A stretch of DNA of 64,000 nucleotides, from the NCBI GenBank assembly GCA_002221725.1, contig NJFT01000009.1, positions 1 to 64,000 of the forward strand, in the 5' to 3' direction. Every line of letters begins with the position of its first letter. Within the stretch, counting starts at the first letter, position 1. Position numbers and translations under genes: made by a program. Source of the stretch: Scedosporium boydii (lineage: Eukaryota; Ascomycota; Sordariomycetes; Microascales; Microascaceae). The notes under the pieces were generated by a model. The model was not told the origin of the DNA. It did no database searches and was given only the letters and a program-made list of their open reading frames with translations. This document shows, piece after piece, positions 35,741 to 47,750 of the stretch.

Positions 35741-37599
35741 GGTCGTAGAGTGGAGGGGCGGAACAAGTGTCGGAAAGTTCAGGTTTGGATATTAAAGAGT
35801 AAAAGATGCTGCACTAATATAGAGACAGCTGTATTGTATTCAGTCAGGTCAAGGGCAGTGGAGGGTAGATGCTTGGGATGGTTTGCTGGCTCAGAGAAGT
35901 TGGTGTCAATGTGGAAGCGACAACCACGAAATGCTCAATCACCAGTGCTCGGAGAGGCAGCACATGGAAACAAGGCTCTTCATATCATGAAAGAAAAGAA
36001 TATGATCTGGAGATCTCTTTGGAAGGGTCATAAGGCGAAAGCTTAGTAGGGAGTGCTGGTAGGCAGAGTGAATGAAAGAGAGCAAAAGTGTTGTGCGATC
36101 TATTGTGTCGAGGAGGGAATCAATCCTGGAAAGTGCGATCTCGTCGACACAGAAAATGGGCAGAGCATCAAGTGGCAGGTGGAAGTGACGGATGACAGGA
36201 TAGCTCCTGCCAGCTGGCTGCATATGTACACTGGAGAAGGAATCACCCCTCATTGGCTTAGGAAGGCCGGTGGTCGGCATATGGCGGCGCCGGTGGGGAA
36301 AGAGCCTTGCAATTGACGGAACTTTTTCCTTGGGCAAAATTCCCTTCTCTCCTTTGTACCTCTTGCGCTGCCGCTTTGGTGGCGCAGCAGACCCTCTCGA
36401 TATTTTCAGTGGGTCCAAACACTCCACTATGTGTATTTCGAATAATCATATGTACCTATCCGAGTGTGTTCGATCGCATACTGCTTCGAACGACATGATC
36501 AGGAAAAAGGAGCCAGGATCCAGTACTGTAGAAGTCAGAAGCCAGAACAGCAGGCATGGGACAGAATAAGACGAACCGTGGTATCAAACTTGCTCTTGTT
36601 CGGTATACTCGCCGAGATTGGCCTCCGAGTCCATGTTTTCGTCGCGAACAGCAGAATCCTAGTTTCTATGAACTTCATGTCCCTCTCCACCTCGGGCTAG
36701 GATGGAGGGCATATCCCACCCAGAGTAGTGGATAAGTTTTGAATCACTCATAGAGATGGGCAGCATCACACGGGATAAGCCTTGTCGAGCCCTGGTTTTC
36801 TGGAGCTGACTGGAAGCGTTTTCTTCCTTGGATCAGCGCACTAGGCAACTATTCCAATATTGTGTGCTCCTCTTCGAGGAGTGAAAGATGGTTTTTAAGG
36901 AATTATTACACCTCTGCAAGTCGGCAGCCGCAGTAGAGCTTAATGCTGGGAGACTAACTCGTTTGCAAGAGACTTTATTAATGAAGAAAGCTTAGGGCAG
37001 ATGCTTTACTGACGCTTCGCTCTCTAGTCCTCTCCCTGACTTACACTATGAACATTGTACTGCCGAAAGCCTGGATCTTATGAGTCCGGGTGTGGCACGG
37101 CGAATTGGCTCAGAGCGGCATGACGGGTGTGGTGCTTAGAAGCGTATCGATCAAGAGAACTGGTGTCAAGTTATTGTGGGAGAGAGACGCTTGGGTCCAG
37201 ACGGCTCTTGGCGCAACATGACAAGATTCCGATCTTTCGGAAAACAGAAGGCTTGACAGAAACGCAGAAATCAGCTGCTGCCAGGCACGTTGTCCTTTGA
37301 TTCCTTAGATTTCGTGTTTTGTCACATGCTGGAGACTTTAGTCTATGTGCTTCCCGATTTGACTCTGGCTGTAGTCGGTCCTATTCAAGTTTGAGTCGTC
37401 AGACCTGTGCTTTCAGCTGATTTTGTATGAGTCTTTCGCGAAGATTACCAGTATATGATTGCGAGTGCTCTCTAGCGACTCCCAGTCACTATTCTAGTAG
37501 TTCTTCCCCCGCCTTGACAGCCTTGAAGTCATAGAAGGAACCGATTGCTCCGGTCAGCCCTCTTCCTCTTGGCCGTATTTCCTATCATCACCATCCACG
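35741..37599. other. Divergent intergenic region upstream of Sds3/Dep1 gene and F-box pseudogene
   Basis: About 1.86 kb with no supported gene. A 162-codon open frame on the minus strand at 35939-36427 has no recognisable features and was left out. No copy of the dispersed 9-mer. Confidence 0.5.
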
Positions 37600-38741
37600 A
37601 TGGCGTCCCACCAGACATCTTGGCACAGCTTGCCTGGAGAGGTCCGGGCTTTGATCCTGGAGGCTTTATTGCGGGACGGTTGTAGCTTGGCTAGCTTCGC
37701 TACAGTGTCACGAGAGTGGCAGACGATCATCGAGCACCACAACTTCGCCCAAATCCACCTGACACCATCACGCCTCGCCGATTTTCACTCGATGATTCAT
37801 CGTAATCGGGCTCTCGTGCACTATGTATGGCTTTGTCTGGAACTCCACGAGTACGATTGCACTGAGTGTGGGAACGAAGATCAAGAATTGTGGGGGCTCA
37901 GCGACATGGACAACACCCTGATTACCACGGGACTCGAGCAACTTTTTGCAACTCTCACTGAATGGGAACCAAACGGCAACCTTCTGCTAGATATCAGCGT
38001 TCACTCACCCAGCGACTCAAAGCACTGGTTCAAATACCTGACCTTTGGGCCTGACGTTCCTCCTGACGAGTGCGACCAGTGTCGATGGGCGCAGCAGCCT
38101 TTGCTGGTCCGAGCTGACGACCACCACCACGGTTGGATCGCTGGCAGTCAAGATTTCGCTCCGACCGAATATGCCATTGACAAAGTTTTTGACGAGATCA
38201 TGGGCGAAGGACTGTTCGATGATGACGAAAAGGAAAACCAGTGGTGGCAGCAGCTGCCATCAGTCTCGGCAGTAACAGGTGTGCTTCTACGCCAACAGAA
38301 CCGCAGGCGATGGAAGCCAGGAGCGTTGGTGCAGACGTTTTCCCGATTTCCTAATCTTCAGGAAATTCACTACGAGCCTTAGAGGGAATAGTTAGATATT
38401 CAGCAGGAGTGGACGGATCGATGTAAGTGCTGCTCTTCAGATTCCAGTCAGCTAGAGGAGGGCGGCCTTCTACGATAACCTTGAGAGGAACTTGGGAACT
38501 GGAGTTGAGACCTGCCGTGACCGAGGCTTGGGAAGCCGTCACACTAAGGCATGGTGGCCAAGGACTCGTCATTGCCAAGGAGCTGCTGGGTCCTGGTATT
38601 GTTGTTAAGTCCCATGGGACTGCAATCCATTATTTGAGGCTTTCAAACATGGTAATCCGGCCCATTTCGTTACGACAGATCCGCATAGAGCACAGAATCC
38701 GTGGAGCGCATAACTACGGCATAATGCCGGCTGTCAGTTGA
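37600..38741 (+). pseudogene. Degraded F-box protein gene (two nonsense codons, internal deletion, frameshift)
   Basis: The first 260 codons read as an F-box protein of a family expanded in Fusarium-like fungi: an F-box (LPGEVRALILEALLRDGCSLAS, VSREWQTIIEHHNF) followed by the family's Cys-rich segment (YDCTECG). The frame stops at TAG 38380-38382 in the family motif Y-E-P-W-R-E-W, where both Trp codons are TAG (38380 and 38389); reading through gives LDIQQEWTDR in the expected place. After about 38418 the sequence jumps, in another frame, to the family's C-terminus (GTWELELRPAVTEAWEA, IKSH-type VVKSHGTAIHYLRLS, VIRPISLRQI), ending at TGA 38741. A middle part of perhaps 200 residues is missing. 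This is a non-functional relic or at best a truncated 260-aa product. The missing middle and the family motif order are from my knowledge of the family. Confidence 0.75.
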
Positions 38742-40254
38742 GGGAAATAGATTTTAGTCTAAGATATTCTTATTTGGTATTTCAGTTTTGTTAAATGAAA
38801 ACCGCTGTCGGCCATGAGCCACACTTTAGCTTGTCAGTTCTCCCTGCGTCAATATAAGCCGCCACCCATACCACCGCTGGCATAACCTGATCATCTCCCT
38901 CGAGGCTAGAGGGTAGGTCAAGAATTAGAACCTCGTAACTTGACCAAAGATCACCTTGATATGGGGCCGTGAACAGAGGGCCTGCTGGCAACCGCCTCGG
39001 CAGCACCTAGAACTAGGATATCGAAACCGACCCCGGCTCTGGTACTCGACCCGGGCCGTCAGTCTCGGTCAGCCAGCTACAGGGTCCACTGCCGCCGGTG
39101 CTATGTGAGCTACGTACAGGTTGGAAGCGGTAAATGAAATATTGGAGGGAAGCTTGTAGGATGTGAGACACACAAAACACGACAGGAAAAGAATGGATTA
39201 TACTCCCCTAACATTAGAACTGACACCGAAAAGAACCGTATTGCAAAAGACGAAAGCCTAAACACTGGCAAACCCTGACTTCGAAGCTTAATACCCTGAT
39301 ACTTCGTGAACTTTAAACAAAGAAAGACACACTTTCTCCTTCCCGGTCCCCGCAGGCTCCGGGCCGACTTCTCAGTCTATTGAGCCCTCGACAAGCGCCC
39401 TTCGCTTGGGATTTACTGTCAAGAGGGGGCAAAAAGAAAAATACAATTGAGATGTAAAAAGAATACATACAACACCAGGGATTCGCTGGTCGTCACCGAC
39501 CCAACTACTAGTCTGGCGCTTCGCAGCTTGTGTACAGGGGAGCGGACGGGACCCTCAATTATCTGCGAGCTATGGTCGTATGTGCTGGTGTCTGTTGCTA
39601 TGCTCACTTATAATGGGAAGGGCAAAGCAATCGAGGATGAGTTTGGTCAAGTAAGTCTTTCACCCTTTCCCATCTACTACTCATGGCTGACGGCGAGGAG
39701 AATATGGATTCCACAACAAACTCTTACCAATGAACGCCCTCACTACTCATAATATTTGCGAGTACCTGAGTAAGTAAGATAATATTGAACTGTGTCATAG
39801 TAGTTGAGTGTCGTATCTGTGTAATTGCGTAAGTGATTCAAGCGGGTGGAAAAGACTTTAAGAACCCTGTAAGATATACTACTAAAGAGTAGATGAAAAA
39901 AATATAGCTAGATAGATAGTAGTAGTGGCTATGATTTAAATATACTTTCCTCCTCTTGTTCACCATTGCAATCAATATATTTCATACTACTTCGTAGTGT
40001 CGTCGATCTGAAGTTCGACTTCGCATCACATCTTGAGAGGTCGAGGTTGGGCTCTGAGCTATGGCGATTCTAACAGCTGGGAACGGCTGGCCTTTTCTGT
40101 GAGACACCTTGTCACAGTCAGTTGATGGAAAGTGCCCCACACCAATCCAGGACGCTTTTTTTTACTTCTAATTTTTTTTTTGTTTTCGACGACAAAGATA
40201 ATTGCAACGGAGACGAAAAAAAAGAGACAACAGAAGCAATTACAACTCCCCACG
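38742..40254. other. Intergenic region upstream of NOP12
   Basis: About 1.5 kb with no gene. AT-rich around 39860-39990 with short GATA-like repeats (AGATAGATAGTAGTAG). One exact motif copy TACTTCGTA at 39988, and TACTTCGTG near 39299. Confidence 0.5.
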
Positions 40255-42057
40255 ATGGCGAAAAGGTACAGACAGTTCCTGGCCCAATGCTTTTCGTAGC
40301 TAAACTCGATAACTAACATTGTCTCGCTCAGCATATCCTCGATCCTTAAGCCATCGGCGAAAATCGATCCCGCCCTTGATGCATTGTTCAGTAGTAGTGT
40401 ATGTGCAGCATGGGTGATCGCACCCTCGTTTCTAGACCATAGCTAATATTGCGAAATATAGACTGGACCGGCAAAGCCTACAAAGCGAACCTCCTTTGTA
40501 CGGAGGAAAGAGACTTCTCCGGCCGATACGAATTCCGACGAAGATGACGCCGACGAGGTAGAATCTGCCGAGGGGAGCGAAGATGGGGAAAGTGATGACG
40601 CCGAGGAGACATCTGAGGACGAGGTTATGAATGATGTCGCCCTTGAGGATCCTGCGCCTGCGGCTACAGAGAAGAGCCATGCACGACCGGAGAAGAAGCG
40701 GAAGAGGAAAGATCTCGCCGACGACCTCGAAGAGAGACATATGCGCAAACTGATGCAAGAGGTTGAAGACACCGAGCCCTCTAGCAAGAGACAAAAGCAA
40801 AAGGCCGTCGATGGCGGCAAGGAGGTGGCGGCTGATGCTGATGCGTCAGAATCGAGTGACGATGAGGAGGATGATAAGCCCATTCACGAATCGCTGGCGC
40901 AGGAGCCTAAAGACAACGATGTGGAAAAGGCCAACCGGACAGTGTTCCTCGCGAATGTCGCTGCAGAGGCTTCGTCATCTAAAGAGGCCGCGAAAGCGCT
41001 CCGTGCTCATCTTTCTACCATTCTCGACAAGGATGCAAAGCCCCAGGAGAAGATCGAATCTATAAGGTTCAGGTCTCTTGCCTTCTCATCTCTGGCACTG
41101 CCAAAGAGAGCTGCCTATATTACGAAGTCCCTCATGGACGCCACAACCAAGTCGTGCAATGCCTACGTGGTGTACTCAACACCTGCTGCCGCGCGCAAGG
41201 CAGTCTCTGCTCTCAACGGTACCGTCATTTTGGACAGGCATCTTCGGGTAGATAGCGTTGCTCACCCCGGCAAAGCCGATCATCGTCGCTGCGTATTTGT
41301 CGGGAACCTCGGGTTTGTCGATGACGAAACCGTTCTTAATACCGATAAAGAGGGCAACACTACCTCTAAGAAGCGCTACAAGGTTCCCTCCGACGTGGAG
41401 GAGGGTCTCTGGCGCGTCTTCGGCCAGAAGGCCGGGAAGGTGGAGAATGTCCGGGTGGTTCGCGATCCGAAAACCCGCGTTGGCAAAGGCTTTGCCTACG
41501 TTCAATTCTATGTAAGTTTACATCATGACACCACACCAGGGTCTTCATTGAATTGCTTCTAACCCTCCCCGCTCTAGGATATCAACCATGTCGAAGCAGC
41601 TCTTCTTCTCGACGGGAAAAAGTTTGCACCCATGCTTCCTCGTCCCCTCCGCGTGACTCGGGCCAAAAACCCGCAAAAGACAACACAAGCGATGCAAAAG
41701 CGTATCCTTGCTTCAAATGCCGAGTCTACAACTCCAGGGAGCACCAAATACAAGCCCAAGATTACCCCAGGCCAACAGTCCATGGCAGGCCGAGCGTCGA
41801 AGCTTCTCGGCGTTGCGGGTGCTGCGCGCCACGTGCGCGGAAGCAAGAAGGGCTTCCCGTCGAGCTCGAAATCTGCTACTGATGTCAAGACTCCGGAGCA
41901 GATTGTGTTTGAAGGAAAGCGGGCTTCTGCTCGTGATGGCTTGAACCTTGGGAAGCGACCCAAGTTTAGGAAGGCCGGTGCGAAGAGACTTCAAGGAAAA
42001 CGGGCTAAGCGTGTTATAGATTGGAAAAAGAAGAAGACGGATAGTGGTAGTAGTTAA
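40255..42057 (+). CDS. NOP12: Nucleolar RNA-binding protein Nop12 (25S rRNA maturation)
   Basis: Four exons (40255-40265, 40332-40398, 40462-41511, 41578-42057) encode 535 aa. Nop12 is a nucleolar protein needed for pre-25S rRNA processing and 5.8S folding at low temperature in yeast. The N-terminal half is acidic ([25 protein letters not shown]) with a basic KKRKRKD patch. Two RRM domains follow: the first begins near residue 185 ([14 protein letters not shown]), the second near 303 with RNP2 CVFVGNLGF and RNP1 GKGFAYVQF, the last intron lying just after RNP1. The tail is strongly basic ([16 protein letters not shown]), as in Nop12. The first coding exon is just 11 nt (ATG GCG AAA AG). It is convergent with the tubulin gene. 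Confidence 0.93.
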
Positions 42058-42809
42058 TTGGCCTTTAGAGAGACAACATGATCTGTTGCTTTTCTCTAGA
42101 TACCAACTGACATGAGTACGACAGAAATGTTACGATTTTCTATCCTTAATCGTTATCGGGCCGCACCTCGGCCCACGAAACTTGAATCGATGGTGAATTA
42201 ATGTAACTTCACGGGTAGAGACCAATAAGCCACCAAGAAAGTGGCATTGGCATTAGGGGCATATCGCTCACTGTAGGCTCGTGCAAGATCTCCATCTCCT
42301 TGAAGCACTCTCCTTTCACGATTCAGGGCTCCTAAATGCATCTCACTGACCTATTTTACTTATACGCCGCCATCACCGAGACATATACGTATGCCAGCCA
42401 GAAAACGCGAACACCAGGAAGAGGATAGAAAGAAATGAAATCAGAATACTTCTCGTCTCGCTATCAGCATGCCAAACCGAGACGTAACGGTTGCAAGGTT
42501 ATCGCGCATACGAAAGCCGGATAGTCTCTCATCTATTACGGACTTGACTCCATACCATTTTTTTCCCCCTAAGATAAACCTGGCTTCCACAAAAATACCG
42601 ACAAGAAAAAGAGAAGAAAAAACACAAATCGAAAAACTTGGCCAGTCATCATCATCGTGGTATCATCGCAATCGGGAGGGTTGGGGAAAGAACACCTGCT
42701 GTATGCTGATGGCATAGCAGCCAAGGGTTCTGGCCGACTACCAGAGCTAATTCCACTCCGCTCCTCGATGACGCTTGCGCGAGGCGAGCTCGCACTCGCA
42801 CAGCGAACT
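42058..42809. other. Convergent intergenic region, NOP12 / alpha-tubulin
   Basis: About 750 bp between two 3' ends. No coding frame or repeat of interest seen. Confidence 0.5.
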
Positions 42810-44593
42810 CTAGTGCTCGTATTCCTCCTCTTCCCCGTCGAAGCCCTCAGCTGCAACTTCCTCGTAGTCCTTCTCGAGTGCAGCAAGGTCCTCTCGGGCT
42901 TCGCTGAACTCACCCTCCTCCATACCCTCACCGACGTACCAGTGAACGAAGGCGCGCTTGCTGTACATGAGATCGAACTTGTAGTCCAGCCGCGACCAGG
43001 CTTCGGCGATGGCGGTCGTGTTCGAGAGCATGGAGACAGATCGGTCAACGGACGCAAGGCCGCCCTCGGCGGCGGAAGATGTGGGGACCGCGACAGGCTT
43101 CTGATAGTTGATACCGAGCTTGAAACCTGTGGGACACCATTCGACAAGGTTGAATGAGGCCTTGGCCTTGAGTGCGGCGATAGCAGCATTGCATTCGCGA
43201 GGGACGACATCACCGCGATACAGGAGACAGACGGCCATGTACTTTCCGTTGCGGGGGTCGCAGACAACCATTTGGTTGTTGGGTTCGAAGCCTGGTTAGA
43301 GGAATCAGCAAATGAGCGAACCGCAGTGATTTTGGACAGGTCCCATAGTGCGCATATGTCCAACCAGTCACTTACACTGGAATGTCAATTCATGGACCTT
43401 GAAGCTCTCATGAGCACTCTTGGAAGCAGATACTACAGGGGCGTAGCTAATCAGGGGGTAGTGGATGCGAGGGTAGGGGACGAGGTTCGTCTGGAACTCG
43501 TTCAGGTCGACATTGAGCGCACCGTCGAACCGCAGCGACGACGTAATCGAGCTGACAACCTGGGCGATGAGGCGATTAAGGTGCTCGTACGAAGGCCGAG
43601 GGATATCGAGATTCCGTCGGCAAATGTCGTACACGGCCTCGTTGTCAACCAAGAATGTGCAGTCGGAGTTCTCAATGGTGCTGTGGGTCGACAGAACGGC
43701 ATTGTAGGGCTCGACGATGGCATTGGACACTCGAGGAGCGGGGTACACGGCGAACTCGAGCTTAGACTTCTTGCCATAGTCGTTTGACAAGCGCTCCAGG
43801 AGAAGGGCACCGAAACCCGAACCGGTGCCGCCACCGAAAGAGTGGAAGATTAAGAATCCTTGGAGAGAGTGGCAGTTATCTGAAGAAGGTCATCGCATCA
43901 GCTTCGCGTTCTCCAAGCTTTAGGGATATTGTTTCGTGGCTTAAGGGCGCCATCAAGTGCTGTAAAGTAGTATAGTGGGGGACCCAGTCGAGCATCACTA
44001 ACCAGTAACACGGCGAATGCGCTCCATAACGGTGTCGATCTCCTCCTTTCCGACGGTGTAATGGCCACGAGCATAGTTGTTGGCAGCATCTTCCTTGCCG
44101 CTCAACAGGTACTCGGGATGAAAGAGGGAGCGGTAGTCTCCGGTCCGAATCTCGTCGATAGGCGAAGGATCGAGATCGAAGAAGATCGTTCGGGGCACAT
44201 ATTTGCCATTGCTGGTCTCCGTAAAGAAGGTCTCGAACGAGCCACCTTCAGCGAGGTCTGTGGCGTTCGGGTCAGGTCGGCCGTCGGGGCCGAGGCCGTG
44301 CTCAAGAAGGTATCTACAACAGGCGGTCAGGAGAGGAAACAAGGTGGGTAGAGGGGTAAGGGGCGAGAAACGAACAGTTCCCAAGCCGAGTTGCCGAGTT
44401 GGGTACCAGCTTGGCCCAGGTGAAGGTGAAGAACCTAGGAAAAGCAACGAGCCTCGTTAGCCTTGCGAGAGCCAAACACTGACATGGTTGGCAGACGATG
44501 GGGTAGGAAACGTGTCGGCGGGCACAGCAGGTGTATAGAACGTGAAGAGCGTCGCCGCGCGATGGATCTATTATTCCTTACCTCGCCTTTCAT
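42810..44593 (-). CDS. TUB1: Tubulin alpha chain
   Basis: Five exons (44582-44593, 44376-44434, 44003-44313, 43376-43879, 42810-43291) encode 455 aa. The protein is the alpha subunit of the microtubule heterodimer. Family signatures are clear: GTP-site loop [14 protein letters not shown], phosphate loop [17 protein letters not shown], the catalytic Glu region ([14 protein letters not shown], residues in loop T7/H8) and the C-terminal [20 protein letters not shown]. The start [12 protein letters not shown] matches filamentous-fungal alpha-tubulins and comes from a 12-nt first exon. The acidic tail ends EEEEYEH, two residues beyond the Tyr that normally ends alpha-tubulin. Intron positions in the 5' part of the gene are usual for fungi. 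All splice sites are GT-AG. Confidence 0.97.
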
Positions 44594-46705
44594 CTTCGAT
44601 GAATAGAAACACTCTGAGTCGGAAACTTGGTCGTATTTTATGGTGTGAGAGAAGGTTGAGATGCACGCGCACAGCACAGCACAGCGCAAGCGATGATGAA
44701 GCGGAAGGCAAAACAAACAACGCCGTTCTGGGTGTGTCGGTGGAGGGGAGGGGACAAGTATAATCTCTACGAAATGCGGGTTTGGGGGAATTCGATAATG
44801 TGGTTCAGTGTTCCTGCCACACCAAGATCAAGTGCCAACCAGCACTGTGGAGCAGTGACCAGACCCCCTGGTCCCCCTGGTCCCTGGTTCCTACTTGAGC
44901 ATAATGCGCTACGAGACACGCTGTTTCCGTGGGATAGTATAATACACGTAGTTGTAGATCACCCAACCGACTTGTGTCGACCTGGGACGATACATGTGGC
45001 CAGGCAGGTATCTGCGTTTGAATTGACTGATGTAAGCTAATAACTAATAATAATCACTTAGTGTTTTGACCGATGGGGTCGAAGCTCTTCTCCGGCGCAG
45101 GGTGAGTCTCCTTCGATTCAAGCACTGAAAACTACGAAGTAGGTACAAAGTGCTAGTCTAATAGAGGCGGTGTTGTGTCCAGCGTCAAGCCCAAGGAGCT
45201 GTCCACGCAGTGGAGCACGCAATTCAGGGACAGAATCAAGGCCAATTGATTGATCCATTGGCTGATCTCAAGGATCAACGCATCAGTTTCAATATGGGTA
45301 CTTCAAGGTTCAAGCTTAGGTGTGCTTAATTGGCGACGTCCGAAGTACTAGTTCGAACACACCGCCCCTCAAGTTTGCAACCCCTGCCCCGATCGATCCC
45401 CATCCTGCGTGAAGGGTGCTGTGCCTGAGATGCTCCTGAACCCCCCTAAGCTTGCATGTCGACTGGTCAAATGGCGGTAATTAACAGAAGGCCCTCGCAT
45501 TTCTTATAACGAGGACTTTTGGCTGTATTACACTGTTGACGCCTTCAAGAGAAGAGGTCCTGCTAAGCTAGAAGCCGTTGTTAATGATGCCGATATTCAT
45601 GCACACTAGGACGAAGTGATGTCCTCTCTCGGAACTTCCAAGACTTGGCCAAACCGGAGCCAACCAAGAGCAGTTGCATGCGCCAGGATTGGAGAGATTA
45701 TTATTAGCCCCGCCCCCTCAACGTCGCTTGCAAGCCGTTACCCCGCCTGCTCGATGTCTCAGCAGAATGATTGACGGAGACAGCTTAATCTTACGGCGCC
45801 AATTGCAGCTTAGGCCAGGTGAGTAAAAGTCAATGCCACACCGAAGAATCAGCCGATGTGCTCTCTATAGAATTGTGCTGAAGAGCCCTTTCCGAAACAA
45901 TACTTCGTACACTTCGAGTTATCCTCTGTAACGGGAATCAATCCATCATTGATGCGTAAACCCCAGCTAACTTGAACGGTCTTTCGAAGACTTCCCATCA
46001 CCACCATCCCCGATTGCTATCAATTCTGTGGTAGCCTTGACGTTTAAAAGTCGCTTTAATTTCCCGAATCCCACGTGTTCATATAAGCTTTAAGAAGACA
46101 GACAAGGAATTCCTCCGAAAGCCTTGTAAGTCAAGCAGGAGAGCAACATGAAAGATACATACAAGATATACTCTTCCGCGCCAGATATAATTTAGGATTG
46201 ATGTCCATTTCCACGATATCTCGTCGAAAACGGACAGATCTATAAGAACATTAATAGTTAGCCGCTACAAAGTCGGGGCGGATTTACTATCCTACGAAGG
46301 GTGATGCTGGATATTTGGGCGTGCCGGTCAGGTATCCGCCCCACCAGCTTTTCCCTGTCTTTTTGGATAGCGGGCAATCAGTACATCTTCGTAATGTACT
46401 GCCCCTATTTGATGAAATACTTCAATATAGAAATAGACATATTCCCATGTTCCTTTCGAACAGAGTCAGCGATTACTAGTGTTGTGAGACTACATAGACG
46501 GCCCAATTCACAGGAGGTAGCTGAGTAGTTCCCAGCTTTGGACTTCATCAGAAGAGGTGGGGTTCGGTCTGATAAGATAACCCCTTATCGATAAGCTGCT
46601 TCTGGAAAAAAATTCTCGACCGCCTTTAATTAATACCCACCAAGCGCAGTTCATTCTCTCACAAGACTCTATCACCAAAGAGAAAGGTTCAATCTCGACG
46701 CCGAA
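44594..46705. other. Divergent intergenic region upstream of tubulin and RPF2
   Basis: About 2.1 kb with no gene. Motif copies TACGAAGTA at 45134 and TACTTCGTA at 45901. A short CACAG tandem is at about 44669-44685. A GATA-site cluster lies just upstream of RPF2. Confidence 0.55.
46571..46595 (+). promoter_or_regulatory. Cluster of four GATA-factor sites upstream of RPF2
   Basis: GATAAG (46571-46576), overlapping GATAA (46576-46580), inverted CTTATC (46584-46589) and GATAAG (46590-46595) lie within 25 bp, about 110 bp upstream of the RPF2 start codon. HGATAR is the core recognised by fungal GATA factors such as AreA, Sre/SREA and the white-collar proteins. The arrangement is seen directly; regulation by any one factor is inferred. 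Confidence 0.5.
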
Positions 46706-47750
46706 ATGTTACGTACTGTGTATGTCCTCGAAATAATAACCTTCTATTTCGCAAAAACCCTCTTGAAAGCCATTGACTAATGCGTTTTTTCCTTGCGACA
46801 GAAAACCCCGAAACGCACGCTCCAAGCGAGCGCTGGAAAAGCGTGAGCCAAAGGCAATCGAGAACCCCAAGACAGCCCTCTTCCTCCGCGGAACGAGCTG
46901 CTCGCAAATAGTCCAAGATGCGATGACGGACCTCCACTCCATGCGTGCACCCCTCGCCAAGAAGTTCACCAAGAAGAACGAGATCCACCCCTTCGACGAC
47001 GCCACCTCCCTCGAGTTCTTCTCCGAGAAGAACGACGCCAGTCTATTCGTCTTTGGCAACACGAGCAAGAAGCGGCCCCATGCGCTGACCTTTGTGCGGA
47101 TGTTCGGTCACAAGGTACTCGATATGCTGGAGCTGTATCTCGACCCCGAGAGCTTCCGTCGCATTGCGCAGTTCAAGGGAAGGAAGTGTGCGGTTGGGCT
47201 CAAACCGATGGTCGTCTTCGCGGGGTCTGTCTTCGAAAGCCCCATTTCGAACGAGTATACCCTTGCCAAGAGCATGCTCACAGACTTCTTTGCTGCCCGT
47301 GAGTCGACGGAGAAGGTCGATGTGGAGGGCCTTCAATACGTCGTCTCTATCACGGCCGAGGACCCCGTTGACGATCAAGCGAAGCCCAAGATCCACGTCA
47401 GAGTTTATCTGATCCAGACGAAAAAGAGCGGCCAGAGGCTTCCTCGCGTAGAGGTCGAGGAAATGGGCCCCCGTATGGACTTCCGGGTAGGACGGTCCAA
47501 GGACGCGGATGAGAGCATGCTCAAGGAAGCCCTGAAGAAGGCCAAGACCACCGAGGAAAAGACGAAGAAGAACATCACGACCGACGTAATAGGAGACAAG
47601 ATCGGAAGGATTCATATCGGAAAGCAGGACCTCAGCAAGCTCCAAACGAAGAAGGTCAAGGGTTTGAAACGAGGTAGAGATGAGGCTTCGGACGGCGAGA
47701 ACGATGTTATGGCAGTGGGAGAAGACGAGTTGAAGAGACAAAGGGTATAA
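46706..47750 (+). CDS. RPF2: Ribosome biogenesis protein Rpf2 (Brix domain)
   Basis: Two exons, 46706-46719 and 46802-47750, give 320 aa. Rpf2 with Rrs1 recruits the 5S RNP (5S rRNA, uL18, uL5) into pre-60S particles in the nucleolus. The protein starts MLRTVKPRNARSKRALEKREP, the usual basic Rpf2 head, followed by NPKTALFLRGTSCSQIVQDAM and a Brix domain over about residues 30-235 with FGNTSKKRPHALTFVRMF and GPRMDFRVGR, the latter being the Brix C-terminal signature. The tail is Lys-rich (KKVKGLKRGRDE). The first coding exon is 14 nt, so the ATG is easily misplaced; starting at the in-frame ATG 46773 would add intron-derived residues. The intron is 82 nt with GTATGT donor and TTGACTAATG branch-point region. 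Confidence 0.95.

Noticed and set aside
35939..36427. 162-codon frame on the minus strand upstream of the F-box pseudogene
   Set aside because: No domain, no coding-like composition and no splice partners; several competing frames overlap it.
38382..38741. Rescue of the F-box gene by an intron over the stop codons
   Set aside because: The only GTAAGT nearby (38416) lies after both TAG codons, and the following AG leaves an impossibly short intron of about 24 nt.
46773..46801. ATG at 46773 as the RPF2 start
   Set aside because: This ATG is inside the first intron; the 14-nt upstream exon yields the expected MLRTVKPRNARSKR N-terminus.
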